DNA from: Sphagnum magellanicum
Taxonomy: Eukaryota; Streptophyta; Sphagnopsida; Sphagnales; Sphagnaceae
Assembly (NCBI GenBank): GCA_021904315.1
Contig: CM038917.1
Location: 7,610,041 to 7,674,040, forward strand
Direction: 5' to 3'
DNA length: 64,000 nt
The position numbers and the translations under genes are program-made. Below are positions 37,331-48,791 of the stretch, piece by piece. Below the pieces are notes generated by a model. It was not told where the DNA came from and ran no database searches. It worked only from the letters and a program-made list of their open reading frames with translations. The number at the start of each line of letters is the position of its first letter. Position 1 is the stretch's first letter.

Positions 37331-40300
37331 GGAGCACTGCTCTCCTTATACGATATCATGTGTGTGCTAATGGAATTTACATCCTAATGGAAAAATTATC
37401 AAAATTTTGAAAATATTTTCACAAATTTAAAAATATTTTTGAATAAAATGAATGAACAAGAATTGAAAAAAAAAACATATTTTCCTTTTGAATATAAATC
37501 CTCAATTTTTTTTTTGCATATATATAAGTTGATTGATAATTGGTAAATGATGTATAGCTTGGGGGTTGGGGGGGGGGGGATAATTAAAGGTTGTAATTCT
37601 CATTATCAACTTCCCATATGTACATTTTTATTTTCCTAACATTCCATATGTTGTTCCTTTTTAATTGCCCCAAGGTAATGGATGTGTATGTGTAGATTTT
37701 GGGTGCACCATCCAATTGATGGGTTGTTTTGAAATTTACTCATCTACTTGTTAAGTTTCTTCTCAAACTATGAATTTTGGGTAACCAATTTAATCATGCC
37801 TCTATATCATTTTATTTCTTTGGGTTGTCACTTGCCTTTTTGTATCACAAAATTTCATATCACTATAAAACGAAAAAAATAATTCATATGATTAATTTAT
37901 TAAATGAAAATTGTTTGATAAACATACAAAAAATTAGTTTCAATTCCTTTAAATCTTATTTAATTTTTAAATTAAAAAAAAAAAGGTTATGGAAGAATTG
38001 ATTAAAATGAAACACATAAATTTTTTTAAATTAAAATTTCAATATAAAACTCGTTTGTAAGATATAAATGTTTTAAATTAATTTGATGTTATTCTAAAAA
38101 ATTAAATAAGGTTTGATGAAGATTTAATAAAAAAATCATAATGAAATTAATTTTTAATTGATTGATTCTTTTGTATTATTGTTGCCTTTTATGTTATAAA
38201 AATCTATTATTGCCCTGAGATAGTAGACATGCATGTATGATTTTAGGTTCTACCAAACATATATGGGACAAACACATATAGTTTTATATTGGTCATCCCC
38301 AATGTTCCTATTAATACCAATATTATTTACGTGCAATAATACATTTAAAAGTTCAATAGTAATCAAAATATTTTTAAAATATTGAGTTAAAAAATTGCTT
38401 GTTTTGTATGTTGAAAATTAAGGAAATTACATGATCAATATAAAAGAATTGGGAACTTGAAAACACAATTATCTCTAGTTCCCAAATTTAATGGTCTATT
38501 GTTATCTTTGTTTCTACTACTTGATATCTATCAATTCAGTTACTTCCCTATGTTTTAGTTGCAACTTGCTTACAACCAAAAACTATGAGTAGGATAAGAA
38601 ATCATGTAGTACTTTTCTCTAATCAAATATTTTCATGGACACTAAGTGCATCAATCAATTATCATGGTTGAATATTTTTATTTTGGCATAATTCAAGCTG
38701 AAATTTGCATTGTTGAATTCAATTTTAGAATTTAAAATAATTATTTGACATTGAGTGCCAAACCATATATATAAGGTATCATTGTTAAAAACTTTCTATT
38801 CAAAATATAATAAAAAGCTAGGTAGAAATGTAAAGGTTATTCAATAAAATAAAAAATTAGACACTAATTGAATTTTGTGCAATTGAGAGGCTCTTCATAT
38901 CCCATAGGTACTTCATCTTTTTGTGAGATGGGTTCTATATAAGCCTTTGCTTTGCTAGCAATCCTTGATAGAAATGATGCATGGATGAAGGTAGTTTTTC
39001 TTAGGTGAAGTCATTGTTACTTACCTAGCTTCTAGGAGAAGGGTACTCGAGAAGGGAAGAACAATTGACACATTTTGATAGCAAGTGATTATAACAAATT
39101 CTATTATGAATTTGTATATTTACCGATTTACTATAATTGTGGTCAAGAAGCTTAGACTTGAATTTGGATAAAGGAAAGACCAATGGTTTGTAAATGTGAA
39201 ATTAATCTAAATGATGCTCCTTAATTGATAATGGGCATTGCCCACATTTATTGACATTATTAGGTTTTTATATCATGTCAAAAAAAATTTCATTTATGTA
39301 TCAAAATCAATCATGTAAATTGTACCATATTGAACTTGTTGCACCTTGCAAATCCCCCAATTCTCCCATCACCACAATGAAAAACCACATAGTTTGTTAT
39401 TTACCAATTATTAATTATGAGGAAAACACACAAATTCTTTATGTTTGAAGCATTTGAAAAATGTTAGTAGAAGACAAATTGCAAAAGTCTAAAACATACA
39501 TCAATTATCCAAAGAGATCAATTATCTTTGGAAAATGAAAAATAAAAATACATAAGAAAAAATATAATTTCTCATTTGTTATATATATATATAAGAGGGA
39601 AAAACAATTTGCCAACTTTAATTTCCAACTTCCACTTCAGGATTTAAAGTCCTTGAGCACCAAACCTTAAAATTTATATAACTAAAAAGTTCACAAAATA
39701 TCTTGATTTCTAATATATTTTCCCGAGGTGAGTTCAAATACCTAAAAGGGGTTGTCCAATTTCAAGATAATATTGTTCCATTTTTTTTCTTTTTCAGTGC
39801 AAAGGAAAGGCTTTCATTCTCTTTCAAACTAAGAAAATAAAATGTCCAATATTTAGTTTTGGAAGCAAAAGTAGATTAATGCCTTAATTAACCAAAAAAA
39901 ATGCCACATAAAGTAGAAATTTATAAAAAAAAAAGAAAAAAGAAAACCCATGCAGTCAGATATGCGAGTAGACTGCAGATTCTTCATTTATTTTTAATCA
40001 GTTTATTTTTAATTTTCTAAGTGAATTTTTTCCAAAAAATGAAAAAAAAAGATTTTAAAACATAAATTTCCATCTTGGGAACAATAATTCATGGAAAGAA
40101 AAAACCTTCAAAGTGAAATATATGTTTTTATATAATATGTTTAAAATTTCAAAATCCTAAACGACTTCGCAAAGCTCTTGTGAATCCTAATAACTCTCTT
40201 AGAAAATACATATAATTCATAAAGGGAAAATATCATTTAAGCCTATCATGGTTTAGTTTGGACTCAAATCATGATAGTTTGATGTAATATAAATAAGTCA

Positions 40301-40959
40301 AATGGGAGTGTGCAATTAAACCTTTGCTACTACACTCTTTGTGAGCATATAGACCTTGGGCCTAGCTTGGTCCCAAGAGTTATAACAACAAGGGGTGTGT
40401 CACATTGTGGCCTCGCCATTTACATTAAAAAGCATCTTAAGGCAAAAGAAGATTTATGGAAATTAAAAAATTTCAACATGCAAAAAATATTTTCTTCAAA
40501 AAAAAATCCTCTAAAAGAAACCAAAATCCTTCAAGATATTATTATAACTCTATAACTAATCTCAAGTTTCAACACAAGCCAAAATCATATCATCTTTCAA
40601 AAATCCTCATATTAAAATAGACCTATTATTATTATTATTATTATCTAGGGGCCAAAATAATATCATCTTAAAAACAAAATATAATATAATAATATACTTT
40701 TTAAAAAATATCATCCACATAGTTGATGGGTTAAGTATATAATATAATTCAACAATGTATATAACTATCCAACTATTGAGTCACTTTATATTGTAAGTGT
40801 TGGGAGGGGGGGGGAGAAAGGGGGAAGGGAATCTTTTTGATACCAAAAGGGGCAATGCAAAAAAATTTGGGTGGGTAAGTAATTTTAGGTAGGTACTAGC
40901 TTCCTTTTGCATTTTGGGGCAGAATAGATAGCTACCTAGAGCTGCCCATTTTTCTGTTT
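37331..40959. other. Gene-free AT-rich interval
   Basis: No supported gene. It holds poly-G near 37569-37579, (AT)n near 39580-39592, (TTA)n near 40625-40645, poly-G near 40806-40813 and a GTAG run near 40875-40895. Confidence 0.45.
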
Positions 40960-41500
40960 CTACTCTACCATGTGCCTGGCACCTGAGTTCCCACCCTTTG
41001 TTGTGTCAACTGTCTGCCCAGTGCCCTTTGCCTGTTTCTATCTGCCCGTGTGTCTGGTCCCCTGCCTTCTTTTTTCCCATTTTCCGTCTGCCCGTGTACC
41101 CGGGGTCTTTTTCCCTTTGCCCGCTTCTGTCTGCCCCCATGCCCGTCTCGCTGCCCTTTTGACACGCTCCTGTCTGCCCTTGTGAGCGGCTGTCTGCCCT
41201 TTTTTGCCGCTTCTGTTTGCCCGTGTGGCGTGCGGGCCCCCTCTGCCCCCCCTGGCCAGTGGGCTTCTTGGCCGCCGCCAGCGAGCGAGAAGTGGCAAAG
41301 AACCTCGTCGCAAACGCAAACTCTGTCGCGCGTTGCTACCCATTTTCCGCGGCAGATGGGCCAGGGTGCTCGCTTGCTCGCGCAATCGCAGCAGCCGCCG
41401 TCCGCTCTTTCAGTCTCCTGGCTGTCCGTCCGAGCTCGTGCGCTCTCTCTCACTCACTCTCATTCGTTCAATCAGTAGATTGCGTGCCTATTTTGGTGCT
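40960..41500. promoter_or_regulatory. GC- and CpG-rich repeat island upstream of the BOP gene
   Basis: Base composition switches abruptly from AT-rich to GC-rich with many CpGs. The first part repeats TCTGCCC-based units (starts near 41013, 41041, 41087, 41130, 41173, 41193 and 41213). The second part (41220-41440) is dense in GCCGCC, GCGCG and CGC words. ORFs of up to 162 codons on both strands follow the repeat and are not believable proteins. The island ends about 1.4 kb before the BOP start codon, so it may be promoter-proximal, but an inserted repeat is equally possible. Confidence 0.5.
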
Positions 41501-41699
41501 GTGTTTTGCAAAAATGAGGTATGCAGGAGAAGAATTAGAAGAAGAGAAAAGAAAGTAGGCAGTAGCTAGCTACTTATCTGGTCCGGACCAGGACTATTTT
41601 TGGTCTTGTGTTTTGCCAAATGCACCTCTCCCGCTCTCCTCGCCCAAAACAAAGCACAAACAAACTAGCTACCCACTCTAGTACCTACCTATCTGGTCC

Positions 41700-41978
41700 A
41701 GACGAGAAAGAAAGAAAAAAAAGAAAAGAAACAAGCAAGGAAAGGGGAAGGAAGGAAAGAGGGAAGGAAAGCAAAGGACAAAACTCAGGGAGGAAGGAGC
41801 AGAAAACAAAAGAAAGAAAGATAGGAAAGAAGGAAGCAAGGAAAGAGTAAGGAAGGAAAGAAGGAAGCCAGGCAAGCAAAGGAAAAGACTGAGGGAGGAA
41901 GGAAAAGAAAGAAAGGGAAGGAAGGAAGGAAGAGAGGGAGGGAGGGAGGGAAGAAGAAGAAGAGGAAAGGAAGGGAGT
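41700..41978 (+). repeat. Long homopurine tract (GGAA/GAAA-rich) upstream of the BOP gene
   Basis: Nearly 280 bases of A and G with few breaks, mostly GAAAG, GGAAGGAAGG and GGGAGG. Such mirror-like purine tracts can form triplexes, and GA-rich tracts upstream of plant developmental genes can be bound by BPC (GAGA-binding) factors. That link is inference. A GT-rich tract (42150-42190) and an ACAG/GAGA tract (42450-42485) follow, in what is probably promoter or 5' leader. Confidence 0.8.
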
Positions 41979-42877
41979 TTTGTACAAGCTCATCTTCGTG
42001 TTCTCTTGTGCAATTGTTTGTTTGTTGCAGGCTTGTGTGTGTCTGGGTGTGCAGGAAACAAAACAGGAGTGGGGAAATTTTTGTGTGCAGGAAATAAAAC
42101 AGGAGTGGGGAATTTATTTTTTTTGTTGCGCGTGGTTCGGTACTAGTCGTGTTTGTTGGTGTGTTTGTGTGTGTGTGTGTGTTGTGTGTTTGTTTTGTTT
42201 TTGTTTCTGAGAAATGCGACTCCTCCTCCTACTCCAATAGGTAGTGGGATTGGGGGAAGGAAAGGAGAGGGGTGTCAGTGGTGTGCTGGGATATAGATAG
42301 TGAGGGACAGAAGTGTTTTTGTTGATGAACAGTTGCTGGGTGAGATTGAGAGAAAGCTTTTCTTTTTCTTCTTGTTCTCGTGCTTGAAGAGATGTGGTGG
42401 AGGCAAGAAATTCAATCCAAGTAAAAGTTGAGCAAGGCAGAAGCACAGAGAGAGAGAGACAGATAGACAGACAGACAGACAGAGAACATGCATTGAAAAC
42501 AATTTTCTTCTTCTTGTGTGGATGCGTGCGTGAAAGCAACAACTTCGCAGGAAAAAGCTCCAGAGACAGAAAGAAAGAAGAAAGAAAGAAAGTAGCAGCT
42601 GCTGCTGCAACCAACCCAGTTCCATGCCCTATCAAATACCCAAAATTCATTGTCGAGCCATGAAGGGTGAGGAAGCACGAGAACAAGTTGTCGTTACCAT
42701 ATCTTTCGGGATGCAACAATTTTCCTGAGAAGAAGAAGACGAGAACAACAGTCCGTTGCAGAAAACTCAAAAGAAAAAAACTAGGGTTGGGTGCGTGCAA
42801 TCGAGGGACTTTGTTGGGGGGAGGTGGGGGGGACAGCAGCAACATCCAAGGGAGCAGCTTGCAGCAGAAGCTGCTCA

Positions 42878-45044
42878 ATGAATAGACTGGAAGAACAGCC
42901 ACTCAAGTCTTTGTCTCAAGATTTCTTGAGCTTGTTGTTGAATGGACAATCGTTCAGTGATGTGAGCTTTGCAGTGGAAGGACGGCATGTGTACGCACAC
43001 AAATGCGTGTTGGCAGCTCGCAGTCCTTTTTTCAGGATGATCTTCTGTGGAGATGCACACATGCTTGATGGTGCTCCTGCTGTTGCTGGGAGCACTACTC
43101 AACAACAACAACCTCAACCTCCTCGTGCAGCAACAGTAGCACCACAAGTCATTCCTGTGGGTATTGTAGGTCATGATGTGTTCATGCTCTTGTTGCAATT
43201 TCTGTACACTGGCAATCTTTGTTTCTCGCCCCAGAATCTCTCCAGAGCTTGTAAGGAGAAGAGTTGCTGGCATACCCATTGCAGTTCAGCTGTCGAATTC
43301 GCTCTCGAAACTCTGAATGCTGCACACTTCTTTGGAGTTGATCAACTCTCTACTCTCACACAGGTAATCCTTCTTTTTCTTAGTCTTCTTCTTCTTCTTA
43401 TTGCTTTTGAGATGTTGCAAACCTCTGTCTTGCAACATCTCCTCTGTCTGCTGCTTGATCTTGACATCTTGCAAACCTCTGTCAACATCTCCTCTGTCTC
43501 TGTTTCTTGAGCTTGACATATTGCAAACCTCTGTCAACGTCTCTTCTGTCTCTGCTTCTTGAGCTTGGCATGTTGCAAACCTCTGTCAACATCTCCTCTG
43601 TCTTCTGCTAGAGCTTGAGATCTTGCAAATCTCTGTCTTGTGACACCTCTGTCAGCTGCTTGAGCTTGAGATATTTTGCAGCTTCTGTCTGCATCTCTCC
43701 TCTGTCTCCGCTTGAGAGCATCCAACCTCACACACAAACACACACACTGTCAAGCTCTTGAAGGTAGATATTTTGTTTTGTTGGTCTTCTTTATTCGTTT
43801 GTGTGTGTGTGTGTGTGTGTTTTCCTCCTACAGTTTGAAAACTCCAAATTTGGCTGTTGGCTGTTTCTTTCTTTCTTTCTGTTGCAGAAGCAGTTGGCAG
43901 CAATGGCGGAGAAAGCATCGATTGAGGATGTGATGCACATTCTGGTTGCAGCTCAGAAGCAAGAGGAACCACACTTGTGGAATGTGTGCTCCAAGCTGGT
44001 AGCAAAGTCGGGTCTACCTTCAGATATCTTGCAGAAGCATCTTCCTGCAGAGATGGTGGTGGAAATCGAGTCAATCCGACAAAAGACAGGGTATGGATAC
44101 AATGGCTCTTCTATATCCAACTCTGCTTTGATGAATCAAAGGACCCGACGCATGCAAAAAGCACTTGATTCGTCAGACGTTGAGCTTGTGAACATGATGG
44201 TGATGGGAGAAGGACTCAACCTTGATAAGGCACTAGCTCTTCACTACGCTGTCAGCAACTGCAGCAGGTGAGGAGGATCACACCTGGCAGCTAGCTAGCT
44301 TGCTTCTTTCCCTTTTCCCTTCAATACTACTACTACTCTCAGTACCTCTAAATTCCAGTACTAATCAATTCTCCAAGGTCATTGCAAAATAGAAAAAACT
44401 GTGGATTTTGTGGGAGCTTCATGATCGGGTTCATGGCTGGCTGGTTCACTCAACAACTGATGCAAATGTGCAACAGGAAAGTGGTCAAGACCTTGCTGGA
44501 TCTGGGAGCTGCAAATGTGAACTTACGTGGACCTGATGGGCGTACACCACTGCACATGGTGGCGGAAGTTGGTGATCCAGAAATGATCGCCATGTTGTTG
44601 GACCATCAAGCGGATCCCCGCATTCAAACTGCCAATGGCAGGACTGCAATCGATATTGTTCAAGCTCTGGCAGCAGATGCACTTGCTGCAGGGGTACTAT
44701 ATAACCCAAGCATCAAAGGAGATCATCACCGGCTTCGCCTTTGTCTTGAACTGTTGGAAAGGGCAGGAGCAGCAATTGCAGTGCATGCTGGTGGTCCCTT
44801 GAAACTTGGTGAGAATGGGAGGAGCTCAGTATCCACAATACTCACAGAGCATGCAAGGAGTAGTAGTCCATTACTATTGCTCCCAGAAGAGAGTAATAAC
44901 TTTGCGTCCATGCCAAGAGCAGGGATCAACCCCTTGACTCGTGGAGCTCAACTAGGCAATAATGACTTCTATTCAACTATTTCTCAAGGAAACGGTGAGC
45001 TGCGATGGATGTCTCAGAGTGATGATTTCTTGAGTGTTTTATGA
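42878..45044 (+). CDS. BOP: BLADE-ON-PETIOLE (NPR5/6-like) BTB-ankyrin transcriptional co-regulator
   Basis: Coding exons 42878-43363, 43888-44267 and 44477-45044 give 477 residues, close to the usual 470-490. All introns are GT-AG and phases agree. The start is the first in-frame ATG and fits the family N-terminus. Residues 25-115 form the BTB/POZ domain (SDVSFAVEGRHVYAHKCVLA), with a glutamine/proline-rich loop at 74-82. C125, C130, H132 and C135 (CKEKSCWHTHC) match the NPR-type zinc site. Exon 2 opens with KQLAAMAEKASIEDVM, the usual BOP exon junction. Ankyrin repeats run about 251-385 (GRTPLHMVAE). BOP proteins are nuclear co-regulators that work with TGA bZIP factors in organ boundary and leaf patterning. 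Intron 2 (44268-44476) splits the ankyrin region and, to my knowledge, is absent from Arabidopsis BOP1/2. A 3' alternative is described at 45935. Confidence 0.93.
43364..43887 (+). repeat. Intron 1 of BOP with a 50-54-bp minisatellite
   Basis: Inside the intron, TTGCAAACCTCTGTC begins at about 43415, 43469, 43521, 43573 and 43623, with a worn sixth copy near 43676. Spacings are 54, 52, 52, 50 and 53 bp. Each unit adds CATCTCCTCTGTCTC and TTGAGCTTG. The array fills 43415-43720 and is followed by a GT run at 43801-43820. It is pyrimidine-rich on the coding strand. Confidence 0.9.
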
Positions 45045-45934
45045 CTTTTGTTCTTTTTAATTTTTTCTTTATTTTTTTATTTTTTTAATAGGTGAGCCAA
45101 AGAAGGTATTCAAAAAGTTGTGAAAATGCCTTAAAAAACACTGCTTTTTTTCTTTTCTTTTTTTTCTACATGTAGCCTTCAGTCCAGGGCATTATTAGAC
45201 GAGCATAAAATGAAGGGCTCCAAATGTGCTTCAAAAGCGCCAACTTTTCTTGTGATTTTGCAAGATTTTGGAAGAAGAAAGGTACATAAACAATGTTTGT
45301 TTGTTTGCTTCTTGTTGTTTTTTGAACCCTCAATTGAACCAGAGTCTCTTTTCCAGAAGATGTATCCAAATTTTTGTTTATTTTTACTTCTATTGATGTA
45401 ACCGTCTAGGTTGCAAAGCAATTACTAAACCACACTTAAATTCAGAAACAAATTGTAGCATGCTAGTACTATGGTGGAAATGAGACTGATCTGTTTAGGC
45501 TTATTTGTGACTCCTGTTTTGTGAGGAAGAGGATGTAATGGGTATTTGTGTAGGTTAGTATTGGAGGTGCGTAGTATGTTGTAACTGTGCTAGAAAAGTC
45601 AAATGTCACAACTGCCCAACTGTGATGGCTATTTCTCTGTTGGTTGTATGCAATGTGGGAAGTTTGGTGGTAATGAGCCTGACTATAGTTGAACCTTTTC
45701 ATGGTTAAGTTTCCATTCAACTAACATGGGGTTTGAAATTGGATTCAATGAAGTCTGCTATGTTCGCAAACAATTTTTCTGCTTCTTTTCTGAACTTTAA
45801 AAAAAATCTCTGCAAAAATCTGACGTTCTCAGTATTTGGTTTGAAAAACAGATTGAAAAACAGGAACAAAGAAATTGGTTAATGGGTTGTGCATGGATTT
45901 TAACACATGCTCCCTCACTTCACAATGGGTTCAG

Positions 45935-46284
45935 GGCATGGGAATGATTTGGAGCGAAGGGAGACAAGTGACTCAATTTCAGGATTCGTACAACAAAGCT
46001 CATTAGCATGGGGTGGTGGTCTGGAAGAACAACAATGGCAGAAAACTGATTCTAGCAGCCCAAATTACAGCTTCACAGTGGAGCAAAATTGCAGACTGGA
46101 GGGACGCTCAAGCAACACACCACCGGGTCCCTATTCTGACCTAAAAGACTTAACAATGTTACGGGAGGTAGTGCTGAAGGATATCACAAATGAAGCTGCA
46201 GAAAATCTCAAGAATGCTACAACTACAAATTTTGCAGATGAGGAGGTCAATTCGGGTTGGCAGCTCTTTTTCCAAGAACGTTAG
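45935..46284 (+). CDS. BOP: Probable fourth, alternatively spliced 3' exon of the BOP gene
   Basis: A 116-codon open stretch follows the acceptor GGGTTCAG at 45927-45934. A good donor, AACG/GTGAGC, lies inside exon 3 after 44994, and its phase (one base carried over) matches this acceptor. Using both joins 42878-43363, 43888-44267, 44477-44994 and 45935-46284 into 1734 coding bases, 577 residues, replacing the last 16 residues of the direct reading. The new tail is polar, with an acidic end and no domain I recognise. AATAAA at 46720-46725 could serve its 3' end, whereas none is visible soon after the stop at 45044. The alternatives are an unrelated ORF or a separate gene's last exon. Confidence 0.5.
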
Positions 46285-46719
46285 CCTTCAAATTTTTATT
46301 TTTATTTCAGAGTGAAACTGAGCTCCTTTTGACCATTGTGGGTTGTGGTTTGTTTGCTTGAGAGTGTACCAAGAGGAGAGAGCTTGCTTGTAGACCACAA
46401 ATTTGAGATGGTATCTTGAGCTTGGCCTAGGGCTGCATGTATGGAATCCAAAGAAGCTCATCTCGGAGAACTGTGAATTTGGGGAATTTGTACCTTTGAA
46501 TAAGCTTCTGCTTTCTGATGCGGGTTTTCTCAAGATCAAACACTGCTCGAGAATCTTAAGTCTGTAGAATGGACATGTGGGGTGAAAGTTGATGAACATG
46601 CCATTTCAAGGGAAGGAGTATTGCACTGAGCTTACATATCACACTGTAAAATTAATTGTTAACCAATTGCTGAATGTGCAATCTCAGTCACACTCCACAC
46701 TTTCCATTCTACTTTTCTC

Positions 46720-46725
46720 AATAAA
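46720..46725 (+). terminator. Candidate polyadenylation signal AATAAA
   Basis: A canonical AATAAA about 440 bases after the stop of the candidate fourth BOP exon. The distance is plausible for a plant 3' UTR. Confidence 0.35.
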
Positions 46726-47349
46726 TGGGTAATAGTTTGAACCTCGTGCGAAAATTCTGTTAATCATGGCTTTGATTTGGCCACTGTATGTGCACATGAT
46801 TTGAGTGGATCTCTTGCATTCAAAATGGGTTGTTTTCTGTAAGTTTTTTTCCCTTGTGGGCGGTTTCTTGTTATCACTTGTGTCACAATTCCTATCAGAC
46901 TAATTTCTATGAACTTGAAAGATGAATGGCAACCATTCACAAATTTACATAATTAACCTATAATCTCCAACCTTGTTCCCACTAGCACAAGAAGACCTTT
47001 ATGGTGATGATTTATGGCAAAGATGACAACTATTTTGTTAACATTATTTCCAAAAGTCTTTTCTTGTGTGTTTTGAAACTCTATACCCTGCAACTGAAGT
47101 TCAGCAATCATCTCTAATTCTCTCATCATGTGTGTTTCAAAATTGCATAAACATGTAACTAAAACTTAACAATGATTTTTACAAGTCCCATCATTTTGTG
47201 ATGTGCTGCCAAAGGCTTGTCACAAAATATTGCAGAAAACTTTACGATGTAGTGTGTTGCAATAGATTTATAAACATTGAACATGTTTCCTAGCTCTAAG
47301 CATTGGGATAGAAGGGTTGTGTGAGACCTTTGGGATAAGACTAAGAATT
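46726..47349. other. Gene-free interval after BOP
   Basis: No coding or clear repeat seen. This is probably the 3' flank of the BOP gene. Confidence 0.4.
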
Positions 47350-48060
47350 CTTCAAGTTGAGCTCACATACACATCCAAATGCACAAACCAAGCAAATATA
47401 GTGATTAGTGTATTGGGAACCAAATTGGTGCATGGAGTCAAAATGTTGCACAAACAAACCATGAATTCACAAAGCTCCCCGTGACCCATATTTGGGAAGA
47501 GTCATCACTCTCCTCCCTATAACATAGTTTGTAACTTTTAGGAGAGCTATATCAAAATAATCATTTTCATCAAGTGGGAGTCCCAAAACTATCAAGTTAT
47601 TAATTTCACCACTTTGGGGTTCATAACTTTCCCATTATGCATCTAAATAAAAAAACTTTCACAAATTTTTTGTAGCCTTTATAAAGAATTTTTTAACAAC
47701 ATATCAAACTCCTTAATCAGAATTGATTTGACCTCTCATAACATTCACTAAATTGTTAGAAATTATTTTGGTCATTTGACTCCCAACCTTTCATATGCCC
47801 ATAATTTTTGTTATAGATTTTTTTTGGGAGAATGAAACCCCCCACTATATTGTAATACATTCAAAGCCTTCCTAACAATTTAAAGAAAGCCCAATTTGGA
47901 TGAGGTTTGGTCTTGTAAACCTTGATCCAAATATTCCAAACACCTTGAGATTTACAACTCTCAATGTGAAAGTTCAACGTGGGGGCTTTAGAAATGCCTC
48001 CCTTTCACTCCCACACACTTCCATTTCATGCAAGAATGTCTTTACATTTTATTGCTTTGG
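47350..48060 (+). repeat. Dispersed repeat, copy B
   Basis: Partner of the block at 36530-37330, in the same orientation and order, with many substitutions. The short ORF at 47900-48085 has no domain. It lies about 700 bp before the copia element. Confidence 0.6.
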
Positions 48061-48791
48061 CTTCACATCTCAGCCCCTTTCATGACCCAATCCAAAAGGA
48101 ACTTTTATGTTTTCCTTCATATTAAGGATATTTTGTTTTACATCTTAGTGGTTGGTTATTCACCCAAGTTCTAGGGTTGTACATTTTGTGTGTTCTGAAA
48201 TTCCACATCATCAAACAAAACTTAGTAATGGACCTTAAAAAATATCATCTTTTGTGTTTCAAGATTCCATATCATGCCACCAAACTTTAACAATTGTCTC
48301 TAAAAACAAAGCATGTCATGTTTTAAAACTTCCATAATATGCAACAAATAAAAAATTCAGCACTACCCTTTTTTCAAAATTGCATGATTTAAAACCAAAA
48401 TTTAGCAATTAGCCATTTTAAATGGTACCCATTTCATGATTTTGTTGATTGTTTGATGGCATAGTAGCAAAGTTCATAAATTACAAAGGACTTTCACATA
48501 TGTTTTTAATCATTCAAAAGGGAGAATAATATGATGTTTACTTTTCTATTTGGCTTGTTAAGCAATGCAATGTTTATTAATAAGATACACCCCTCATCTT
48601 GTTCATTTTATTTTGAAAACTTGAAATACAATAATGTTTTGCTCTTCTTTTCAAGAGTTTTTTTTTCCCTTGATTTGGGCGCACTCTACCCACCATTAGG
48701 TTTGCTTGTTCATGTTTCTTTCAAATGGAAGAGATTACTATACATTCATAACATATAACATTGTCCTCTTTTGTGAACTATAGATGCTAGA

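Noticed and set aside
40965..41453. 162-codon minus-strand ORF, plus several overlapping plus-strand ORFs over 100 codons
   Set aside because: They occur in all frames of a GC-rich repeat where stop codons are rare, and the protein repeats follow the DNA repeat.
42791..42877. In-frame upstream extension of the BOP protein
   Set aside because: It opens from GTG with no ATG, and the family N-terminus aligns at the ATG at 42878.
42114..42902. 262-codon minus-strand ORF opposite the BOP 5' leader
   Set aside because: It is composed of runs of S, L, F and TH from simple-sequence DNA and overlaps the BOP leader and start; no domain is visible.
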